From NCBI RefSeq assembly GCF_025766255.1, contig NW_026516777.1:1-64000 (forward strand): a stretch of 64,000 nucleotides of DNA. The letters run 5' to 3'. The notes below the pieces were generated by a model. That model had not been told where the DNA came from and did not search any database. It worked only from the letters and a program-made list of their open reading frames with translations. The position numbers and the translations under genes were made by a program. This DNA is from Zychaea mexicana (Eukaryota; Mucoromycota; Mucoromycetes; Mucorales; Lichtheimiaceae). Of the stretch, positions 55,260 through 64,000 are shown in pieces. Position 1 is the first letter of the stretch; every line of letters begins with the position of its first letter.

Positions 55260-56919
55260 ATGCCAGCATTACGACGACCTTCAAAGACTATGTATGACTT
55301 TATTGTCATTGGCGGCGGTTCCGGTGGTCTGGCTGCAGCACGACGAGCCAGCAGTCTCTATGGAGCGCGCGTTGCCATCGTTGAAGCACACGGCAAGCTC
55401 GGAGGCACGTGCGTCAACGTTGGATGTGTGCCGAAGAAGATCATGTGGAACACTGCCACAATTGCCGAATCACTGCACGATGCGCCTGGCTTTGGTTTCC
55501 AATTGAACGATCCCTGTGCCCCAGTCGACTGGCGAGTGCTGAAAGGCAAGCGCGATGCCTACATCAAACGCCTAAACGGTATCTACGAAAGCAACCTCGA
55601 GAAGGCCAAGGTCGAGCACATCCATGGCACAGCCGAGTTTGTCAACAGCCATACAATCCGTGTGCGAGAGTCACCCGACGACGCAGGTGTGGAGATGGTG
55701 GCTACAAATATCCTGATTGCTACGGGTGGGCATGCCGTTATTCCAGAAGTGCCTGGCGCTGAACTGGGCATTGATTCGGATGGCTTCTTTGCGCTCGAGC
55801 ACCAGCCCAAACGTGTGGCTGTCGTTGGCACTGGCTACATTGGCATTGAGATTGCCGGTATCTTTAACGAGCTCGGCAGCACAGTCACCGTGTATTCGCG
55901 CTCAAAGCAGATCTTGCGCAAGTTTGATCCGGTCATTCACGAAAACATGTTGGAAGAAATGCAAAAGAGCGGCATCGGGTTTGTCCAAGATGCCGACGTG
56001 ACCGCCTTGGAAAAGACAGAAAATGGCATTTGCGTCAAGAGCAACCAGGCGCCTGTTGAAGTCGACTGCGTTCTCTGGGCTGTTGGCCGTGTGCCCAATG
56101 TGCAAAAACTCAACCTACCGGTAGCCAACGTGGAGACGACTCGCCGCAATTTCATCAAGGTGGACAAGTTCCAAAACACAAGTCAGGAAGGTATCTATGC
56201 GCTTGGCGATTGCGTAGGCAAGTTCGAATTGACCCCAGGTTCGTAGTTTATCCCTCTCTTCTTCTTTTTCTTCTCATTGTGCATACGCTGAGTAACCGAG
56301 GACATTGTTCTTTAGTGGCCATTGCTGCGGGTCGACGACTTGCTGACCGCCTCTTTGGCTCGACTAATGCGTTCCTTGAATACGAGAACATTCCTACCGT
56401 CTTGTTTGGTCACCCGACTGCAGGTTCCATTGGCTTGAGCGAAGCCGAGGCCCGTGAGAAGTACGGAGATCAAGTCAAGGTTTATAACACGAAATTCACA
56501 AACTTGTATTACGCGTTGTTGGATCGTAAGCAAGCGAACGCATTCAAGCTGGTTGTTCAAGGGCCCGACGAAAAGGTCGTCGGCTTGCATCTATTTGGCA
56601 AAGGCACGGATGAAATGCTGCAAGGTTTTGGTGTGGCCATCAAGTAAGTATTCTTTTCAACTGATATACTTTGATATTTTCTTGAAGAAAGCAGTGTGCA
56701 GTACTATTACTATTTCCGCGCACGTCGTACTCATGACCCTCGTCATCTTGTTATAGAATGGGTGCTACCAAGGCAGACTTTGATAACTGTGTTGCTATCC
56801 ATCCTACTGCGGGTGAAGAGCTGGTAAATATTCATTATACCGAGACTACCAAACACATCCTTCATCTTTGCTAATCACCGCTACTTTTTATGTTCTCACA
56901 TTAGGTCACACTCGTTTAA
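55260..56919 (+). CDS. GLR1: Glutathione reductase
   Basis: Proposed exons: 55260-56238, 56316-56643, 56757-56823, 56905-56919; 462 aa, phases consistent. FAD-binding motif GGGSGG (residues about 18-23), redox disulfide in [13 protein letters not shown] (Cys51 and Cys56), NADPH fold [12 protein letters not shown] with a downstream SRSKQILR suited to the 2'-phosphate, second FAD motif YALGDC, and the dimer-interface catalytic His in [10 protein letters not shown]. It reduces glutathione disulfide with NADPH in cytosol and/or mitochondria. The short N-terminus (PALRRPSK) is basic but too short for a clear mitochondrial presequence. The last exon codes only VTLV and is required to finish the conserved EELVTL ending. 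Confidence 0.93.
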
Positions 56920-58423
56920 AAGCCATGGCCTTTTTTTGTTATCAAAGTATCAAATAACAGACGACTTACAACATGCAGCAAGCTTAAAACAAAGTTAACT
57001 CTTCTAATCCCTTACAAACAAAAACTTGTTGCATCGATTGTTGTACATGATCACAGAACTCGCGTTGCACACGTACATTATCGAGTATTTTTCCTTACCC
57101 AAAGTAAAAGTGAATGTTGAAATTGGTCCGAAATAGGCAATTCTGTGATGGGCGATGGGAATCGAAGCGAGTGGACGCTACTCGTTCTGCCCTATGTTTG
57201 ATCAGCAGTTTTTTTTCTTTCTCTCATTGACTCGCGCATGTGTCGAGAGAAGAGGCATCAATGGGCACTTCATCGATGGAGTGGACTGAGAGAAGAAATT
57301 GAGTAGGGATTTCGTCTTCATGTGCGCATGTGCTTTTATGCACCCAGCATAATAACTGATGTCAACCTAGTGCTCCACTCCTAAACTGTGACTCAGGTTA
57401 CGTTATGATTTGATTGCCATAACGACGACGTCGAAACAAATGAAAGATGACTCGACATGTGCGTGCTATCACTGCTGCTGTATGGGAACTAACGGAAAGA
57501 AATGTCATGGCCCACAAAAGAGAAAAGAGAGAAAGCTTTGTGTGCAATGTCAAAACGAGGTTGTTGAGTTGTTCTGTGGAAAAGGGAACGGTTTCTTATG
57601 TAAGTCGGGTTATTAAGTGATGATGATTTGAGTTAGTGCTAGGTAGCAAGCGCTTGTATAAAGTGGCTGGCCCCTCTCTCGCCCCCACCACGCCCAGCAC
57701 CTGTGGCACATTGATCCGTGAACGGAAGGCTTTAAAAGAGAGTAGAAGTCTTCGATTTGTACACCTGTTCTTCTTCGATCTTTCTATAAAGCGCGTGTGG
57801 GGAAGGGGGTGCAACCACACACACACGGGGTAAATACAAGTGCATCAATCGGCGTATTATTGGAATGGGAAAAGTTACGATGAGTGGACGACGTCGTGAT
57901 AGCATTGATGACAGATGAGGTTCGAAAGAGCAGTAAGCAGCAGGAGTAGTAGCAAGTGGGAATTAATATGTCTTGCATATGATTTAACAAAAACGAAAAT
58001 TGCTTCTTGTGGTAAAAGCTAGGTAGAAGAATCGGTTAATTCATGCGGAATTTAGGCGAAAAAAGCAAAATCAAAACGCTTCGGGCTGTGAGTGAGTGAG
58101 TGTGTGTGTGTGTGCGAATGCAAAAATTAAAGTGATCACCATCGTAGCACAGCTACTTTGTCGTGTCTCCACTCACACCAGTTATTTCACACACACACAC
58201 ACATGCATCCGCAGATGCACGCACACAACTTTTCATATAAGGGCACCTTTCCATTCATATAAAAGCGGCCATCCTAATTCTGATCTCTCGGTCCCTGTTT
58301 TCTTCTTTTGCTTTTCCGCTGGGTTTCCCGCTACACTTTATTTTCTCTTCTTCAGGCCTATTTTTTTCTACACCTTACACGATATATATAGAAAGAGAGA
58401 AAAAAAAAATCAACAAGCCCGTC
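56920..58423. other. Intergenic; promoter of the sugar transporter
   Basis: No gene recognised. Contains (GT)n at about 58096-58113 and (CA)n at about 58187-58202. Confidence 0.5.
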
Positions 58424-60967
58424 ATGAAGTACATGTCATTGATAGCCACCCTCGTTTCCTGCTTTGGTGGTTTCTTATTCGGTTATGATATTGGTGTCAT
58501 CAGCGGTAAATGATACATGTTCTGAACTTGGTGCTGCATTGTCAGTAAAATCACATTATAAAGTTCGAAAACTTCAACTATGATTGCCGTATTTCTATTA
58601 AATAGGTGTGTTGGCAATGCCAACGTTCCCCTCCTATTTTGGCTTTGCCGAAGGAGGCGCCGATCACATTGCTCAAGTCAAAGGTGATGTTGTAGCATTG
58701 CTTCAGGCTGGTTGCTGCGCTGGTGCTTTGTTGATCAACTTTTTTGCTGGTACTGTACATCGAAACGTAGTAGTGATATGGTAGTACAAGGTAGCAGAGC
58801 CCGCATGAAAGCTTACATTTATACCCTTTTCTTTATTCTATTTGCACAATCCTTCCCGCTACTACGCAACATATTAGATCCTTACGGCCGTAAGCTCGCC
58901 ATTATAGTATCATCGGTCATTTTCATTGTTGGAGGTATTCTGCAAGCTGTAGCACAGAACCTCGCAACCATGATGGCAGGTCGATTTGTAGCCGGATGTA
59001 AGTTTGTGATTACGTAACATAAAGAGCATAAAGCAATTATGCTGTTTCTAACCGTACGCACCCTATTTTTAGTCGGTGTTGGCGCGTGTTCCATGTTGGT
59101 TCCCATGTACATTGCTGAGATCTCTCCCAGAAAACTTCGCGGTCGTCTCGGTACTTTATGGCAATTTTTGATTGTGCTGGGTATTATGATGTCTTACTGG
59201 TAAGTGCATAGAATGCCGTTATGTACGAGCCATAGTAGGTACAGCAACCTATACTAACTTGTACACTTGACTCATAATTTTCTAAGGGTCGATTACGGTT
59301 GTGTACGTCACATCCCCGAGGGCGATAAACAATGGCGTACCGCCCTTGGTATCCAAATCGTCCCCGGTGGCATCTTGCTCATTGGCATGTTCTTTTTGCC
59401 CGAGTCTCTGCGTTGGTTGGCATTAAAGTAAGTTAAATTCTCTCTTTTTTTCTTTTGGTCGGCAAGCTTGTAAAATATGCCCTCAAGTATCTATACTCAT
59501 AATCGAATCAAGGAACCGATATGAAAAAGTTTTGAAAGAACTGTGCTTCCTTCGCGATGGCAAGGAAGATGACCCAGAAATCCAGGAAGAATTGCAAGAA
59601 ATCCGTCAAGCTGTTGAGTTGGAACTCGAAGGTCGAAAAAGCCGCTGGTCTGAGCTACTTGTTCCAAACAACTTGCGTCGGTTGTTCATTGGTGTATGGT
59701 TACAGATCTTCCAGCAGTGGACTGGCACAAACGCTGTTGTAAGTTTTTTTTTATGAATAACCAGCTTCTCCATACTCTTTAAACGTTCTTTATAACACGA
59801 GACTGATAAGGAAGATGGACATTTAGAACTACTATGCACCAGACATTTTCCGAACGGTTGGTCTTTCGGAAAACAACACGGATATCCTAGCAACTGGTGT
59901 CTACGGTACGCTCTTACGTTTCTCGATAAAATTTTAGCTACAAAATCTCCTCTTATATACTCATGGTCTGCTTATAGGTATTGTCAAGGCTGTCTTTGTT
60001 ATCGTCGCCTTCTTTATGATTGACGCACGCTTCGGTCGTCGACAAACATTGATGATTGGTTCCGTCTTTATGATGGTTGCGTTCTTTATTTTGGCTGGTA
60101 TGGTACTGGGCATTCAACGTGACAATGGCGGTGTCTCGGGTGATATTTCATATGTCGATGCCAAGGGTTACGTTGCCATTGTGATGATTTATATCTTTGC
60201 TGTTGGGTAAGTGATCATAGTCCCTACTACTACATACTACAAGATACTTCGTGCTCCTATACATAATCTTCAGAACAACTTATTCATATGATACTAAACG
60301 ATAAATTACGCTGACTTTAGATACGAGTTCTCTTGGGGGTAAGCAGTACTGAACAATCATGGAATAACGTCTTTTAACTTCGCGTGAATCATTGACAAAT
60401 TTCTTAAATTTCTATATCAGCCCTGTTGTCTGGGTCGTCTGCTCCGAAATCTTCCCTACTCGTATTCGTGCCATGTGTTTGTCCATTACTACTGGTAAGA
60501 TAAAAAACAACATGAGCATACTTTTCTATGTTGATCTAACACGTAATCACTGCCTTGTGCTTTTGTATAATTCATGACTGTGCCAGCATTCAACTGGGTA
60601 AGTTGAACAAGTAATATTTAAGGAGAGGTGATGCGATGCCGGACAACATTTTTATTAACTATTTGTCTTATCATGACATTACAACTAGGCTATGAACGCC
60701 ACCATTGCCAAAGTAACACCTATTATGATGCAAAACATCACGTACGGCACTTACTTTTTCTTTGGCGTCTGCGCTATCGTCATGGGCACTTTCACATACG
60801 TTCTCGTTCCGGAGACAAGAGGGCGATCTTTGGAGGAAATGGAAGAGGTGTTTTCTGGAAGCGTTTTTGCATTCAAAGATACATACGTCTGGCGTCCAGA
60901 AAAGAAAAACGATAAGGTTGCAAATGCTGAAGAGGGTATCGATAATAGCAATGACAATAAGCCGTAA
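58424..60967 (+). CDS. MFS sugar transporter, 12 exons
   Basis: Proposed exons: 58424-58505, 58606-58749, 58878-58997, 59073-59199, 59287-59427, 59513-59738, 59827-59905, 59978-60206, 60321-60338, 60421-60494, 60587-60597, 60689-60967; 509 aa, every junction in phase. Sugar-porter signatures: GGFLFGYDIGVISG in helix 1, DPYGRK in loop 2-3, PMYIAEISPRKLRG after helix 4, PESLRWLALK after helix 6, QIFQQWTGTNAVNYYAP in helix 7, DARFGRR in loop 8-9, GPVVWVVCSEIFPTRIR in helix 10 and VPETRGRSLEEM at the C-terminus. It is a plasma-membrane hexose (or related polyol) permease, probably proton-coupled or facilitative; the substrate cannot be told. Exons 9 (18 nt) and 11 (11 nt) are micro-exons that supply conserved residues YEFSWG and FNW. 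Confidence 0.92.
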
Positions 60968-61927
60968 TTATGTATTTATAATATAGTTTTGTAATCTTAA
61001 AAATAATATTAAAGGTATTTTTATTATAAATGTCCACCCAATCATACTGTGCTGGCCGACTCATTAAAAATAGCAGTGCTATGATCATATTGTCCTTTCG
61101 ACGGTTTAACGTTTTCGGGTCGCAGTATAATTACTATATTACACTTTTTTTCCCCAAAAGAAAGTATAGTGTACGCTGGATAATATATGTAATAATGTGA
61201 AGATATCTAAAGCTATAAGAGGCTATTTTACAATGGAAACGAGAACTCATACTGATTGTCTTCCAGGAAGCTTGAGAATTGAAAGTACAAATTTTGGCTA
61301 AGGTTTAAGAGCCGTTCTTAATCATGGCTCTGTAGGCATTGTAATGATTCAATCTATTATGACAGAGAGCGAATATGGTCACAACACAGGAAGGCTGGCT
61401 GACCTTGACTAGAGCTATTACTATTTGATTAATCTTACCACGTAGCTTACGGTTCCTATGTCTCAAACGCACAAGAGGGTGACCAGAATGGGTCTATGCT
61501 CCAGCAAAAACGTTCCGGCAGTGCACAACAGATAGTTAGGTATTACGCTAACTTATTAGCCACTGCTATTGATTATTGTTATTTACAATGAAGCGTATAT
61601 CTTATCATATGTTCAAGTTCCTGGTAGTCGAAGGTAAGAAAGCAAAGCAAAGAACAACAAGGAGAGTCTGATCTTCTATGTCTAAATTTAATTGCAATAT
61701 ACACACTTGATATTCTCATACCAGCGTTCACCATTCTCTCAGTTGTACAGCAACTATAAACGTGGAGGCCTAATGGCGATAATCATATTATAGTACATAA
61801 ACAAAGTTGATTTATTATCGAATAAGTGTCTCTTTTTGAGATATGCAGTTGATTACAAATGTACGGGGTGTGTGTATGAGTGAGTATGTGTGTTTTGCGT
61901 GTGTTTTGTTGAATGGGAAAAATGATT
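60968..61927. other. Intergenic between convergent genes
   Basis: 960 bp between the 3' ends of the transporter and ESF1. AT-rich. No gene, terminator or repeat of note seen. Confidence 0.5.
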
Positions 61928-63946
61928 CTATGACTTTTGACGCTTGCCAAGCTTTTCTTGCTTAGCACCACCTTTTCGCTTGACGGAGGCTACAAGTTGT
62001 GCCAGCGACGAGTCCTTCTTCTTGGACTTTTTGTCATCTTCAGATTTGTCCTATAGCACGAATCATGCGTATTAATTTATACAGGTTCACCCAAGACAAC
62101 CACTCCTCCTCCTCCTCCTCCTCCCAAACATAAAAAAGACAGATGCATGGTTTCTCTGTATTACCTTTGCAAATTTTGCGGATTCTTTCTTCCACTCGGC
62201 ATCAGTCTGGCCCGTGTTATTCATCTTTTCTTGTCTTGTACTCAAAAGTTTCTTCATGCTCTTGGTCTTCTTGAACTGCGAGCTGGTAGGATCGATAGCG
62301 AATTGATGATTCTCGTGCAACGCGGCGAAACGAGGATCCTCCACATTGATCTCAAAGTCATCTTGAGCACCAGCAAGCTCGGCCATCTTCTTCTTGTTCT
62401 TTTTGCCCTTCTTTTTCTCTGCCTTTTCACGCTTGAGCACGTCTCGCATATCGAAACCTTCGCCCTTTTCATTGTCACCCATAAGCAACTCCAGTTCAGC
62501 CTTCTCTCGTGCTTCTTCTTCACGCTCTTCTTTGCTCTTGCCCTTCTTGCCCTTCTTATTCTTCTTCTCGGATTCTATTGAGCATAGACCATATGATTAA
62601 CATGACGATACCTTGACAGGTAACCCCTCCCTCCACTGACTGTTGTGAACTTACTCTTTGACTTGGGTTCTTCTTTTTCTTCCATCTCTTCCATGGCTTC
62701 CTTGAAGAATGGATCGTTCTGAAGCTCTTCATCTTCTTCAGAACCTAGAACATTTGGAAACAAAACGATTCCAGTTAGATAACCGTCACATACGTTCCTA
62801 TTGCAAAAACAGAATGTTTAGATTTACCTCCTTCTTCTTCGTCTTCCTCAGCATCACGTTCCGCCTGTCGTCGTTCCTTCTTTGCTTGTTTCCGCTCACG
62901 TTGCTTGCGCATGTATGTCTCAACGGTTGTTTCCTCCTTTACTTCAGCGGGATTCAGACGCTTGTTGACAGCTTCACTGGCAGCTTCGGTCAAACCAGGT
63001 GTGAATGTGACCTCCATATCACCTTCTTCTTCGTTTGTATGGTTGTCAAATGCTGAGTCTTCAACGTTATTGAGTAGTTTTCGATACTTTTCGCGTAGTG
63101 CATCTACATCTTCTTCATCATCTGATTCATCTTCGTCTGACGAAGCAAGATATGCAGCAAAATCCAGATCCCTCAAATCGTTCTCCGTAAAGTTGCGGCG
63201 AGTTAGTTCAAGACGGTGATGGTCATCCATATCCCAAGTCAACTTGACCTTGGTATGTTGCAGAGCCTATACACATGGATAAAAACATGATATTTCAGTC
63301 ATCTTCTCGTTCACTTCCCGCTCCATCGTAATGACCATATGCTTTTTTTTTTGCTTACATCGGTCGAGAACTTTGCTGGTTTGTAATCTTCGGGTGCAAA
63401 TGTACACACTTCCTTTGGCTCGTCGTCAAAGGTCATGTCATCGGGTATATAGCGCAAGTCGAAAAAGTTGGCACTAGCTTCGTATTCGTTGCCATCACAT
63501 AACTGGTAAACTGCTTGAGCAGTTTGTACCGAATCGCACTCGATCACAGCATAATAGTACCTAATAAGCGCATTCGTCAGCGTACGAAACAATAACTCAA
63601 CCCACACGCTCGCTAACACAAGTGAAACTTACTTTAGGCGATCCAACTGATACTTGCGAAGGGCATCCTGATCAAAATCTTCATCGTGTTCTTCGTCCTC
63701 TTCATTTTTCTTTGGATCTTTTTTGCTGGAATCCGTCTCCTTCTCGAACAACTCCTTTGGAGGGCCTTCCATTTCTTCACGGGCCATACGCTCCTTGCCA
63801 AATTCGGATGGATAAATAGCAACCTGCTTAATGACCGACGTTGTGGGTTTAAAAGCGTTCAAGACTTTTAGAATATCGATGGCTCTAATTTTGTCCCAGT
63901 CCATATTGACAGCCGCAATTCGGTACGTAGCGTCGCCTGTTGGAAC
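61928..63946 (-). CDS. ESF1: ESF1-like pre-rRNA processing factor (5' end outside window)
   Basis: Proposed exons on the minus strand: ?-63946 (next exon lies beyond the window), 63946-63633, 63560-63359, 63266-62828, 62744-62655, 62574-62165, 62050-61928. All junctions are in phase. Visible parts: the RRM-like middle (RIAAVNMDWDKIRAIDILKV, YYYAVIECDSVQTAQAVYQL, FFDLRYIPDDMTF), long acidic Asp/Glu and basic Lys stretches, and the C-terminal NUC153 motif (DPRFAALHENHQFAIDPT). ESF1 is a nucleolar protein needed for 18S rRNA maturation and binds pre-rRNA. The N-terminal part is missing only because the window ends. Confidence 0.9.
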
Positions 63947-64000
63947 CTATCAATATATTCACAGATTGCTTAGTCTCTTTTCCTCTTCCTTTTGGAAATA
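63947..64000 (-). other. ESF1 intron at window edge
   Basis: Sequence upstream of the acceptor (TTGATAG) of the 63946 exon; the gene continues outside. Confidence 0.6.

Overview
The window is nuclear DNA of a filamentous fungus, most likely an early-diverging one (Mucoromycota, Mucorales-like). The evidence is short GT-AG introns, compact intron-rich genes, poly-Gln/Asn/His tracts, an ENA-type cation P-ATPase, a Medusa-like (DUF7082) regulator and a probable APH1 gamma-secretase subunit. There is no sign of bacterial operons, CRISPR arrays, rRNA or convincing tRNA genes.

Bases 1 to about 19.5 kb are a transposon graveyard with nested insertions. A Tnp2-like transposase gene (1-994, resuming at 7023-7710) is split by a complete hAT element (995-7022). 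That element has an 8-bp target duplication CTTTTTGG, CAGYGTTGA termini, and a four-exon transposase broken by two in-frame stops. Inside the hAT, just upstream of its transposase start, sits an AT-rich element (about 3704-6365) encoding a DDE transposase fused to a C-terminal chromodomain, plus a convergent small basic ORF. A second, internally deleted copy (9942-11601, 3-bp duplication TCA) lies inside another element with about 214-bp terminal inverted repeats (9655-12406, 8-bp duplication TTTATTTA). A 864-bp non-autonomous hAT follows (13105-13968, duplication ATTGGAAC). After it come a dead Harbinger/DDE_4 gene with an accessory ORF, a 5'-truncated LINE reverse transcriptase (to 17743, poly-A tail), and a decayed Ty3/gypsy RNase H-integrase remnant.

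From 21 kb the region is gene-bearing. The genes are: an SSH4/EAR1-like SPRY membrane protein (-); SPC2, the signal peptidase subunit (+); APH1 (+), only 81 bp behind it; an RNF126-like RING-H2 E3 ligase (-); a possible 51-aa two-exon gene (-); a four-pass membrane protein (+); an alpha-arrestin-like protein (+); a two-pass PPSY-containing membrane protein (+); an ENA-type P-ATPase (+); an F-box/LRR protein (+); a Medusa-like DUF7082 regulator (+); glutathione reductase (+); a 12-exon sugar transporter with 18-nt and 11-nt micro-exons (+); and the 3' part of ESF1, a pre-rRNA processing factor (-), running off the right edge. Several of these (SSH4-like, RING E3, arrestin, PPxY protein, F-box) belong to ubiquitin-dependent membrane trafficking or turnover. 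Fungal genes are not organised in operons, so the clustering may be chance.

Exon boundaries were derived by hand from reading-frame phase, GT/AG sites and family conservation. No transcript or database evidence was available.
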